From NCBI GenBank assembly GCA_012959435.1, contig DUDF01000044.1:1-32027 (forward strand): a stretch of DNA of 32,027 nucleotides. Reading direction: 5' to 3'. Numbering within the stretch: the stretch's first letter is position 1; each line of letters opens with the position of its first letter. This DNA comes from Candidatus Poseidoniales archaeon. GTDB taxonomy: Archaea > Thermoplasmatota > Poseidoniia > Poseidoniales > Thalassarchaeaceae. This document shows, piece by piece, positions 25,177 to 32,027 of the stretch. Made by a program: the position numbers and the translations under genes. The notes beneath the pieces were generated by a model, which saw nothing but the letters and a program-made list of their open reading frames with translations, made no database searches and had not been told where the DNA came from.

Positions 25177-26089
25177 AGTTATTACCGAATTTCCCAAGAC
25201 TATCTCTGAAAGATTCCACCAAATCTTCTAAGTCATCTGCTTCATCTGAATCAAATTTGAAGCGCCCATCAGCATCCCACGGTATTCCATGAACCACCTC
25301 TACAATCTCAGCGACTCTAGCCGCTGGGTCTGAATCAGAGAAAATTTGTCTACCCATACAAACTCCAGCAGCCCCTGCTGCCATTGCGGCTCTAACAGTT
25401 CGGACTACTGCTTTGAAGTCATTTTGTTTAGGACCTCCTGATACTAACACTGGAATCGGGACTGAAGATGTAACCTGTTGAAATGACTCAATTGAGCCAG
25501 TCCAAGGTACTTTGACGACATCACAACCCAATTCCCAACCAATTCTTGCTGCGTGAGCCACGGCCTCGGTTTCATCACCTTCCAAGACATTCAAGTGTGG
25601 CCCACGTGGGTAAATCATACCCAAAAGAGGAACACCCAAAAAGTGACATTCATCAGAAACTGATGCTAGAAACTCAAGCATTTCCCCTTCATTTTTATTA
25701 CCAAGATTTACTTGAACACTCACACCAACTGCTCCCCTCTCTAGCGCCGAAACAACAACATTGCTCGGCTCACCAGCTAGCACTTTGAAATCTGATTTCT
25801 CCCCTCCATGCCTAGTAGATACTGAAAGGTGGAGAATCCAGCCACCACGCCAATTTTCTCTAGTATCTGATTGATGATGTGAAAGAGGGCCACGATGTGA
25901 AAGGATTGCGTCTGGACCTCGGCTAGATGTGAGTTTACTAACCAACGAACCAACATCACTTAGGCCCGATACTGGCCAATCAGATGCTCCGTGGTCAATC
26001 GGTATCCAAACACCTCGGCCGGTTGGTAGTATTTGCTTGAGGCGCTCCTGTTTCAATTCATCAACTGTGATTTCTGACACTACGTCCAC
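25175..26089 (-). CDS. ADTH synthase (MJ0400-like aldolase), first step of the archaeal aromatic pathway
   Basis: The 304-residue class I aldolase of the FBA/DhnA family should make 2-amino-3,7-dideoxy-D-threo-hept-6-ulosonate from aspartate semialdehyde and a ketohexose phosphate. Catalytic features are visible: Asp32 in PIDHGAS, Tyr160 in GMIYPRG and the Schiff-base Lys193 in DVVKVPWTG. The phosphate-binding LVSGGPK and GVCMGRQIF strands follow. The start is GTG 26089 with AAGGG just upstream; no internal Met competes. Direct linkage to dehydroquinate synthase II supports ADTH synthase rather than fructose-bisphosphate aldolase, though related archaeal enzymes can do both. First gene of a five-gene operon preceded by a strong hairpin. 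Confidence 0.88.
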   Translation of the reverse strand: MDVVSEITVDELKQERLKQILPTGRGVWIPIDHGASDWPVSGLSDVGSLVSKLTSSRGPDAILSHRGPLSHHQSDTRENWRGGWILHLSVSTRHGGEKSDFKVLAGEPSNVVVSALERGAVGVSVQVNLGNKNEGEMLEFLASVSDECHFLGVPLLGMIYPRGPHLNVLEGDETEAVAHAARIGWELGCDVVKVPWTGSIESFQQVTSSVPIPVLVSGGPKQNDFKAVVRTVRAAMAAGAAGVCMGRQIFSDSDPAARVAEIVEVVHGIPWDADGRFKFDSDEADDLEDLVESFRDSLGKFGNN

Positions 26090-26094
26090 CCCTT

Positions 26095-26111
26095 CCGCCC
26101 CTACGGGGCGG
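26095..26111 (-). promoter_or_regulatory. GC-rich hairpin directly before the aromatic operon start
   Basis: CCGCCCC-TAC-GGGGCGG is a perfect 7-bp inverted repeat with a 3-base loop. It stands out as all-GC in an AT-rich gap and ends 5 bases before the GTG start of the first gene. It could be an operator between TATA box and transcription start, or a leader hairpin that limits access to the ribosome binding site. Confidence 0.6.
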
Positions 26112-26138
26112 CAACTATGCTAAAATCTGTCCGACCGA

Positions 26139-26152
26139 TTAATAATCTAAAA
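26139..26152 (-). promoter_or_regulatory. Candidate TATA element of the aromatic operon
   Basis: TTTTAGATTATTAA on the minus strand would place transcription start near 26119, giving a leader of about 30 bases that contains the hairpin. A second AT stretch centred near 26122 (AGATTTTAG) would instead place the hairpin at the start site. Neither can be excluded. Confidence 0.3.
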
Positions 26153-26206
26153 TTTTGCTAAAACCCACTACTAACACTATGTCCTGCTAACAATGTGAGT
26201 AAAATA

Positions 26207-26989
26207 TCACATCTCTAAATCGACTATTAGAGGTGCGTGGTCAGAGATAACTAGGCCCCCTTCACGCATGACTTCAGCTGATTTGAATAAGTCCTTTGCG
26301 GCTTGGTTAGCAAGAATATAATCAATTCTCCATCCCCTATTCAATTCTCTTGCGCGCCCCCTATTTGACCACCATGTGTATGGGCCCTTATCTAATCCGA
26401 CATGAATTCGTAAAAGGTCATGCCAACCAGTATCAAGTAAACGAGAAAACCATTGACGTTCGTGCTCTAAGAAACCTGATGTGCGGCGGTTGCCAGATGG
26501 ATTCCAAATATCATCTTCGGTATGTGCAATATTGAGGTCACCACAAAGCAATGCTGGCTCATCGGAATCAATAAATTTCTGAGACCAAATCAATAAATCT
26601 TCCAACCATTGATCTTTGTAATTTTGTCTCTCAATACTTGCCCCCCCATTTGGCAAATAGATATTGATGCAATGGAGTTCACCATGCTTAGTATGTAATA
26701 CCCGGCCTTCTGGGTCTCGTGTTTGGTCAAGATTAGTGTCAATCCCACGACCTTTTTCCTCAAGCCCAACCCTAGAACAAGTCATTACACCAGAGTAACC
26801 TTTTTTTTGCGCGGGATGCCAAATCACATCGTGGCCTTCTGGTGCTTGCCAATCATCTGGCATCTGTTCAGGCAATGCGCGAGTTTCCTGAAAGAGCCAA
26901 ATATCCGCATCAATACGTGAAACGAAATCATCCAAGCCTTTTCGATGTGCGGCGCGTATACCGTTGAGGTTCCAAGTTACAATCCTCAT
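26207..26989 (-). CDS. xthA: Exodeoxyribonuclease III / AP endonuclease
   Basis: The 260-residue EEP-fold nuclease acts in base-excision repair, cutting at abasic sites and removing 3' blocks. Motifs: WNLNGIRAA (6-14), LFQETRA with metal-binding Glu35, GYSGVMT, INIYLPNGG, LLCGDLNIAHTEDDIWNP with catalytic Asp and Asn, RIDYILAN and the final SDHAP His. All active-site residues are present and the length is normal. ATG 26989 is chosen over ATG 27004: a TATA box lies about 27 bases upstream of 26989, the distance for a leaderless transcript, and the protein then begins MRIVTWNLNG like its homologs. Confidence 0.95.
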   Translation of the reverse strand: MRIVTWNLNGIRAAHRKGLDDFVSRIDADIWLFQETRALPEQMPDDWQAPEGHDVIWHPAQKKGYSGVMTCSRVGLEEKGRGIDTNLDQTRDPEGRVLHTKHGELHCINIYLPNGGASIERQNYKDQWLEDLLIWSQKFIDSDEPALLCGDLNIAHTEDDIWNPSGNRRTSGFLEHERQWFSRLLDTGWHDLLRIHVGLDKGPYTWWSNRGRARELNRGWRIDYILANQAAKDLFKSAEVMREGGLVISDHAPLIVDLEM

Positions 26990-27010
26990 AACCAACCCTA
27001 CCATATTCTG

Positions 27011-27020
27011 TTAATATAAA
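27011..27020 (-). promoter_or_regulatory. TATA box of xthA
   Basis: TTTATATTAA on the minus strand is centred about 27 bases upstream of ATG 26989 and only about 12 bases upstream of ATG 27004. This fits leaderless initiation at 26989. Confidence 0.55.
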
Positions 27021-27041
27021 ATAATCATTTGAAATAAAACA

Positions 27042-27719
27042 TCATTTACCATTCATTTCTTCACCAAACAATGTTGGGTCACCCTCAAGGAAATATTGAA
27101 TGATTTTTGCCTCTGATTTAATCAGATGTTCTGAAACCGTACTTCGTCCCAGCCCGATTTTATTGGCTAATTCCCCTAAAGTGATGTCTCTCGGGGTATT
27201 GTACCAACCTTCAGAGTAAGCAATTCGCAAAACATCCATCCGTTTTTCAGAGAGGATTTGGTTGCCTCGGAAATCAGTCTGAGAAATCGTTGTTGCTGAG
27301 ATTCTGTCTGGTTTTAGCATCATTCTTGCAGCAGTTGTAACTATTTTGATTGATAAAGGGCTACCTCTGATAATGTAGAACAATCCTTCATCATTTAAAC
27401 AAGAACCCGGTTTAACTGTCAATTTGCCAATTTTCGCTGATAGAAGGGTTAGAGGATGCTTGATGTTAATGACAAACATCCATGCGGGATCATTACCAGA
27501 TGGTTCAGATAAAATTTCTGTAATCTCATAATCATCACTTTCATCCATATCAAATGGAGTCTTTCCTGGTTTACAAATTCCACGCATGAACGCCAAAACA
27601 ACGGTTGGAGTCCTTTCAAGATAGCCTAGAAAAACACATTTTTCAAAAACTTCGGCCACTAAATTTACACGGTTAAGGGCTAATCTTTGGCGCTTCCAAA
27701 AAAGTGTAATCTCACGCAA
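27042..27719 (-). CDS. HTH_10 (bacterio-opsin-activator type) transcription regulator
   Basis: The 225-residue protein has an N-terminal alpha/beta sensor-like domain and a C-terminal helix-turn-helix, pattern ITLGELANKIGLGRSTVSEHL, near 178-200. It is a paralog of the regulator at 4956-5600: same size, same E-I/V-x-L/I-x-W start and same HTH. The start appears to be TTG 27719, with GGGGGT about 9 bases upstream. It is divergent from the ABC exporter genes, 194 bases away, and is their most likely regulator by position. Cysteines near residues 28, 50 and 106 could be redox or metal related, which is only a guess. Confidence 0.85.
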   Translation of the reverse strand: MREITLFWKRQRLALNRVNLVAEVFEKCVFLGYLERTPTVVLAFMRGICKPGKTPFDMDESDDYEITEILSEPSGNDPAWMFVINIKHPLTLLSAKIGKLTVKPGSCLNDEGLFYIIRGSPLSIKIVTTAARMMLKPDRISATTISQTDFRGNQILSEKRMDVLRIAYSEGWYNTPRDITLGELANKIGLGRSTVSEHLIKSEAKIIQYFLEGDPTLFGEEMNGK

Positions 27720-27876
27720 CTATTTGACCCCCGGAGTGCACCAAGTTAGCCACCACTATTCAAGAATCACCCCGGCTTGAGACATGTTGTGAAATAGAAT
27801 GTTGAGAATATTAATTCAATAATCATTCCAGTTCAATAGCAACTTTCCACTCGGTATCTATCAAAATACTGCGTAA

Positions 27877-27886
27877 CTAATATAAT
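27877..27886 (+). promoter_or_regulatory. TATA-like element of the ABC exporter operon
   Basis: CTAATATAAT is centred about 32 bases before ATG 27914 and 23 bases before GTG 27905. It implies a leader of zero to a few bases. The rest of the 185-base gap to the regulator shows only AT-rich sequence, with no clear repeat. Confidence 0.4.
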
Positions 27887-27913
27887 GGCAACTAATCGCA
27901 AACAGTGATACCA

Positions 27914-28594
27914 ATGACACTAGTTGAAATTTCAGAAATGGAAAGGCATTATGTAATGGCCTCTGAGACAGTGAGAGCCCTTGATGGGATCGACCTCAGC
28001 ATCAATAAAGGAGAGAGAATTATCTTACTTGGACCATCTGGTTCCGGCAAAACTACTCTACTAAATTGTGTCGCTGCACTTGACAATCCGACCGCAGGGG
28101 ATTATTCGTTTGATGGGGAAAGTGTTCCACGCAATCACGCAGAAAAAATGACTACTTTCCGCAGAGAAAATATTGGCTATGTGTTCCAATTCTTCAACCT
28201 CCTACAAGACCTAACAGTTTTAGAAAATATTCTGCTAATTCAGGAATTATCGGGTAAGAGAGACAAGAAACGAGCGATTGAACTTCTCAGTTTAGTTGGA
28301 CTTGAAGCAGAAGTAAACCGTTTCCCTGCAGAAATCAGTGGTGGGCAACAACAACGAGTTGCAATTGCTAGAAGTTTAGCCAAGAGTCCGAAATTATTAC
28401 TGGGAGATGAACTTACGGGGAATTTAGACTCTGCCACATCATCCAAAGTGATGGAGGTGCTTGTCAAAGCATGTGATGCAGAAGGAATCACAGTCATCAT
28501 GGTGACTCACGATGAGTCCCTTGCAAAATACGCTACAAGAGTTGTTCGTCTTGACAGTGGGAAAATAATTTCAGATGAAAAGGTAAACAATTGA
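27914..28594 (+). CDS. ABC transporter ATPase, MacB/LolD family
   Basis: The 226-residue nucleotide-binding subunit pairs with the FtsX-type permease encoded next. Motifs: Walker A GPSGSGKTT (40-48), Q-loop in YVFQFFNLLQDLTVLEN, signature ISGGQQQRVAIARSLA (141-156), Walker B LLLGDELTGNLDS and switch His in MVTHD. The usual DEPTGNLD reads DELTGNLD here (Pro to Leu); the catalytic Glu is kept. The family powers mechanotransmission-type export or lipoprotein release rather than import. ATG 27914 is preferred; GTG 27905 is an alternative. The gene ends 9 bases before the permease. Confidence 0.93.
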   Translation: MTLVEISEMERHYVMASETVRALDGIDLSINKGERIILLGPSGSGKTTLLNCVAALDNPTAGDYSFDGESVPRNHAEKMTTFRRENIGYVFQFFNLLQDLTVLENILLIQELSGKRDKKRAIELLSLVGLEAEVNRFPAEISGGQQQRVAIARSLAKSPKLLLGDELTGNLDSATSSKVMEVLVKACDAEGITVIMVTHDESLAKYATRVVRLDSGKIISDEKVNN

Positions 28595-28603
28595 GGTGAA
28601 CTG

Positions 28604-31018
28604 ATGTCGATGTTGTTAACCAAGCGATTGGCTAGAAGCCTGTGGCGTACCAAGTTAAGACTTTCAGCAGTAATTCTAATGGTTTCTGTAGGTGTTTTTG
28701 CTGGTATAGCATTCGGTGCTTATGCGAATTCCGTGACTACCTTGTATGATGACATCTATGCAGATGATGACGATGGTGTGAATCTGCCTGATGTTTGGGT
28801 AGAGAACAATGGTGGGAATTGGGATGGGAACACCTCTGAGAAATTATGCCAAGATATCACAAATGAATGGCCAATTAACGAATTAACATTAAACAAGTGC
28901 GAAGCACGTTTGAAGTCTAGCGGCCAACTGTTCAGCGATGATGATGAAATCGGAATGGTAACTGCAGTTTGGCACGGTATCGATGAAGGTGAGTTAGACA
29001 GAGTTTGGATTCCTGAACATGATTGTTGCTCAGGACGAACTGCTTCGGCCGCCAACGAAATCGTAGTTGATCAACACGCTGCTGACGCTTTACACATTGG
29101 AATTGATGATATTATCAATATCAGTGCTGGTGCTGGCTATTCAATGGGTTTTAAAGTCGTAGGAATTGGCTTCCATTCCAATCATCTTTACTTTGCACAG
29201 GCAGGTGACCTGTTACCTGCGGAGCCTGGAACCTTTGTTACAGGGTATATGACAGATGAGGGATTGGAGGCACTAGCAAACTTCAATCCGGGTGAATCTA
29301 ATTTACTATTGTTAGATATTAGTGGGACACCAGAATCAGAAGAATTAGCGTCTTTACTTGAAGAAATATCTATCATCGTATCCGAAAATGACGATTCACC
29401 AATGATTGTATATGACCGTACGGGAATTGCATCTGTTGAATTCCTAAGAGCTGATGTCGAAGGGGCAATGAAGACTTACCCCATTGTCACAGGTATGCTC
29501 GCCATGGTTGCAGGAATTACAATCTTCCTTAGTTTGCAGAGATTAATCCAATCTCAGGCCAAAGAAATTGCAGTTCTCAGAACTCTTGGAGTCCGACAAA
29601 TCTCCCTTATGCCTGGCTATGTAATTGCACCGATTTTCATTGGCATCACGGGAGGTGTTTTGGGAATTATTCCGGGCGTGCTTTTCGGGGCACCTGGTAT
29701 GATTACAATGTATGAATCAATCATGGGAATTCCAATTATTAATCCTGAAATCTCGGCCTCAATGGTGTTACAAAACTTTGCAATTGCAATGGCTATTGTG
29801 TTCCTTTCAGGACTTCGTCCTGCTTGGCAAGCCTCACGATTACAACCATTGGAAGTATTACGTGGACAACATGAGATTCGACTATCTTCGAAAGGTCTCC
29901 AGAAGGTGACCTCTATATTCCCAGCAACTGTAGGATTGACAATTCGTTCAAGCGTACGAAAACCGGTTCGGCTAATGTTTACATTCCTTGCAGTTGGCCT
30001 CTCAATGTTGCTTTTTGGTTCAATGATAATCATGATGGATTCAATGGGTAATGTTTTCCTTGGGGGGCTTGAAGACCGTCAAAGTTGGGATGCTCAAGTA
30101 TTCACCTTAGATGGTCAAGAAGGCATTATTGAATGGGCAGATGAAAATGATGCTGTTTACGAAATGGCGCTCATGTTCCCTGGCACTCCTGAAAACGATT
30201 CTCGGCAATTATTAGCATACGGTCTTGAGAATGTGGCAACCGAAACTGGTGAATCAATGTACCTTGTTGATTTGGCCAAAGGTGAGTTACCAAGTAGCGG
30301 CCTAGAGACGCCTGAAGTTCTAATTGATGAGGGAATCAATAATTTCCTAGGTTGGGAGATTGGAGAAACACATTCACTGGTGTTTGGCACTAAAACTGTA
30401 GATGTAAAGATTACAGGATTTACTAAAGGTGAAATCTCTAGAACTGTGTATTTCTACCGTGCTGATTTGGCTGAAAAAATCGGTCTGCAAGCCACTGTTA
30501 TTATGCTACAACTCCCCGATGGTGTTGAGGTGGATGATGAACTTGCTCAGAACTCATTAGGGATCACAATGCGTGAAGATACGCTGGCTTCCTTCGAAAC
30601 CATCATGGAGAAACAACAAGGGATGTTTTATGCTATTGAGGGGCTTGGAATCATGATTGCTGTCGCTGTTTTGTTTAACACACTAATCATGAATCTCGCT
30701 GAGAGAGACACTGAATTAGCAACCCTTAGAGTATTAGGAGCCTCAAACAATCGGTTGGGATTGATGCTATTTGGTGAACATTTGGCAATTGGATTAATTG
30801 GTGGTATTCTAGGGTGTATTTTCTCTTTGATAGGAACAAAAATAATGATTTCTGCATTTGCCCAATGGACCATGTATTTCACCATCTCCGCGTCAACATC
30901 ATCAATTTTCATACTCATCGGGATTGTAGTATTCATTTCGATATCACTCACACCGATTGGGATGTGGCGGATCAAGAAAATGAACCTAGTTGATAAGGTC
31001 AAGGATCTATCTCAGTAA
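28604..31018 (+). CDS. ABC transporter permease with two FtsX domains (MacB/LolCE-like)
   Basis: The 804-residue permease has a first membrane helix at about 20-40 and a large outer domain to about 285. Three helices (about 288-405) follow, then a second unit: one helix near 455-475, an outer domain of about 200 residues, and three helices at the C-terminus. This is a duplicated FtsX/MacB arrangement in one chain, as in many archaeal putative permeases. The AKEIAVLRTLGVR and RDTELATLRVLGAS segments are the coupling motifs that follow the second helix in each unit. GAGGTGA precedes the ATG. The substrate is unknown; candidates are lipids, peptides or lipoproteins. Its stop lies 3 bases from that of the convergent DUF3147-like gene. 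Confidence 0.92.
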   Translation: MSMLLTKRLARSLWRTKLRLSAVILMVSVGVFAGIAFGAYANSVTTLYDDIYADDDDGVNLPDVWVENNGGNWDGNTSEKLCQDITNEWPINELTLNKCEARLKSSGQLFSDDDEIGMVTAVWHGIDEGELDRVWIPEHDCCSGRTASAANEIVVDQHAADALHIGIDDIINISAGAGYSMGFKVVGIGFHSNHLYFAQAGDLLPAEPGTFVTGYMTDEGLEALANFNPGESNLLLLDISGTPESEELASLLEEISIIVSENDDSPMIVYDRTGIASVEFLRADVEGAMKTYPIVTGMLAMVAGITIFLSLQRLIQSQAKEIAVLRTLGVRQISLMPGYVIAPIFIGITGGVLGIIPGVLFGAPGMITMYESIMGIPIINPEISASMVLQNFAIAMAIVFLSGLRPAWQASRLQPLEVLRGQHEIRLSSKGLQKVTSIFPATVGLTIRSSVRKPVRLMFTFLAVGLSMLLFGSMIIMMDSMGNVFLGGLEDRQSWDAQVFTLDGQEGIIEWADENDAVYEMALMFPGTPENDSRQLLAYGLENVATETGESMYLVDLAKGELPSSGLETPEVLIDEGINNFLGWEIGETHSLVFGTKTVDVKITGFTKGEISRTVYFYRADLAEKIGLQATVIMLQLPDGVEVDDELAQNSLGITMREDTLASFETIMEKQQGMFYAIEGLGIMIAVAVLFNTLIMNLAERDTELATLRVLGASNNRLGLMLFGEHLAIGLIGGILGCIFSLIGTKIMISAFAQWTMYFTISASTSSIFILIGIVVFISISLTPIGMWRIKKMNLVDKVKDLSQ

Positions 31019-31021
31019 TTC

Positions 31022-31378
31022 TCAAGATATACCCGAATATTTTGTTGCTAGTTGAAGTCCGATGTAATATGCGATAATCGTCAGTCCACAAGCAAGCCCC
31101 AGTGAAGGCCAGAACTCCATTCCTCGACCCAAGAATACAGGAAGTGTCACGAATAGGACTAGAGATGGTATGACTAGCCAAAGTATTCCGGTGGTAAAAT
31201 CAGCAACCTGTTCAGTGTCTGATGTGTCACGATAAAGCCAAATGATTGCTAAAATTGAGACTAAGGGGATTGACACAAGCAAAGCACCAATCAACTCATT
31301 TCGCTTTCCTAACTCACTTGCGCCAACTACTAAGCCACCCGAAATCAACCATCTTGTTGCCAACTGCCACCATACCAT
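31022..31378 (-). CDS. Small four-helix membrane protein (DUF3147-like)
   Basis: A protein of about 118 residues with four predicted membrane helices and almost no loops. The opening RWLISGGLVVGASELGKRNELIGALLVSIPLV resembles DUF3147 proteins, which start with a similar glycine-rich helix and an inverted second half; this was judged by eye. ATG 31378 gives the common length; TTG 31399 in the same frame is possible. It lies 52 bases after the upstream gene and may share its transcript. Function unknown; such proteins have been guessed to be small transporters. Confidence 0.65.
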   Translation of the reverse strand: MVWWQLATRWLISGGLVVGASELGKRNELIGALLVSIPLVSILAIIWLYRDTSDTEQVADFTTGILWLVIPSLVLFVTLPVFLGRGMEFWPSLGLACGLTIIAYYIGLQLATKYSGIS

Positions 31379-31430
31379 GTGCAGGCGATGTGGGGCCAAG
31401 GCCCATGAAATCCACCCCTAAAATAATGGA

Positions 31431-32027
31431 TTAATCCAAGATTTCGCCAGAAAAGAATGCCCGTGAACCTTTGAATAATTCTTCTTTTCTCCTCTTTTTG
31501 TTGGTGCGAATATGCATAACTGCAGCAATAAAAATCACTATGATTATTATTGGAATGAGCAATTCTGCATTCAGTGCATGTAATACTTCAATTATGCTTT
31601 CAGCAGTATACGCCCAAGTAATAGATGCGGCTGCACCACCAATGAAACAAGCCGTTAGAACTCTGAGGAATGGCATCCTAGCAACAAGTCCCATCATTGC
31701 CCCAACAAGAACACCTGATGCCATGAATGGAATCCAGACAAAGACGATTAATCCAAAGAAGCCCCAACGGTCAATCTTCGCACGATTCTCATGGGCCACA
31801 TATTCTACGGATGATAGAATATCCCCCATGAACTGGCTTTGCAGAATCGTGCCTGCTAACCCTTCTTGACGTGCCACGAAAGCCTGCCCCTGGTGCTCGC
31901 CTACTCCACTCTCCGTTCTTCCCGCACCTGTGCGATCTGCAACAGTAGCTACCTCATTACGGCATGATATGATTATGTCCCTATCTCCTAAATGTTCATC
32001 TAAGGTGCTTATGAGATGCTCTTTCAT
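31431..32027 (-). CDS. Small multidrug export family protein (PF06695-like), possibly partial
   Basis: 198 residues are visible, from an ATG formed by the last three bases of the window. If translation starts upstream, the gene is cut by the window edge. A soluble N-terminal 80 residues with one cysteine precede membrane helices at about 88-115, 118-140 and 156-172, and a Lys/Arg-rich tail. The block FGLIVFVWIPFMASGVLVGAMMG (split by the conserved Pro) resembles the proline-containing helix pair of the Sm_multidrug_ex family. No transport activity can be deduced. Confidence 0.65.
   Translation of the reverse strand: MKEHLISTLDEHLGDRDIIISCRNEVATVADRTGAGRTESGVGEHQGQAFVARQEGLAGTILQSQFMGDILSSVEYVAHENRAKIDRWGFFGLIVFVWIPFMASGVLVGAMMGLVARMPFLRVLTACFIGGAAASITWAYTAESIIEVLHALNAELLIPIIIIVIFIAAVMHIRTNKKRRKEELFKGSRAFFSGEILD

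Noticed and set aside
25175-26089. Fructose-bisphosphate aldolase
   Set aside because: Same fold and catalytic residues, but the operon with dehydroquinate synthase II fits ADTH synthase better; dual activity cannot be excluded.
29617-30033. 138-codon open frame on the minus strand
   Set aside because: Antisense to the FtsX-type permease; no protein-like features.
31393-31404. GGGCC-AA-GGCCC hairpin near the small membrane protein start
   Set aside because: Only a 5-bp stem with a 2-base loop, partly within the alternative start region; too weak to call regulatory.
1-32027. tRNA, rRNA, CRISPR, insertion sequence, prophage
   Set aside because: Gaps are all under 200 bases and show no cloverleaf, repeat-spacer pattern or transposase-like coding; nothing could be supported.

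Overview
The window most likely comes from a planktonic marine archaeon of the Marine Group II / Candidatus Poseidoniales type. This is inferred from gene content, not from a marker gene. The evidence is: (i) the archaeal form of the early aromatic pathway, with an MJ0400-like aldolase, type II 3-dehydroquinate synthase and a GHMP-family shikimate kinase; (ii) two HTH_10 (bacterio-opsin-activator type) regulators; (iii) archaeal TATA elements about 25-29 nt upstream of apparently leaderless starts; (iv) GGAGGTGAT-type ribosome binding sites inside operons; and (v) a bacterial-type glycerolipid acyltransferase, reported before from Marine Group II genomes. No rRNA, tRNA, CRISPR array, insertion sequence or prophage gene is visible. 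The window is gene-dense: no gap exceeds 200 bases.

Layout. Bases 1-65 hold the tail of an unknown gene. 68-886 (-) is a secreted lipoprotein. 932-4891 (-) is a 1319-residue protein with more than 30 membrane segments, divergent from an HTH_10 regulator (about 4956-5600, +). 5677-8424 (-) is a 915-residue protein with one membrane helix at each end and several hallmarks of the eukaryotic CD36/LIMP-2 scavenger-receptor family. It is divergent from a glycerolipid acyltransferase (8552-10150, +). 10255-14603 (+) encodes a three-subunit molybdenum hydroxylase whose FAD subunit carries the cysteine insertion of 4-hydroxybenzoyl-CoA reductase. 14636-15592 (+) is a secreted, membrane-anchored protein. 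15776-20831 (+) is a DUF4350 / MoxR ATPase / DUF58 / six-helix membrane protein operon with nested inverted repeats at its promoter.

26089 down to 20843 (-) is a tight aromatic amino-acid operon: ADTH synthase, dehydroquinate synthase II, shikimate kinase, chorismate synthase and aspartokinase. A GC-rich hairpin lies directly before its first start codon. Aspartokinase fits because the archaeal route starts from aspartate semialdehyde; aroD, aroE, EPSP synthase and asd are not in the window. Upstream are exonuclease III (-), a second HTH_10 regulator (-), a divergent MacB/LolCDE-like ABC exporter (27914-31018, +), a small DUF3147-like membrane protein (-) and a small-multidrug-export family protein (-) that reaches the window edge.

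The most notable content is the CD36-like protein, its divergent pairing with an acyltransferase (a possible lipid uptake/esterification pair), and the benzoyl-CoA-reductase-like hydroxylase in a probably aerobic archaeon.
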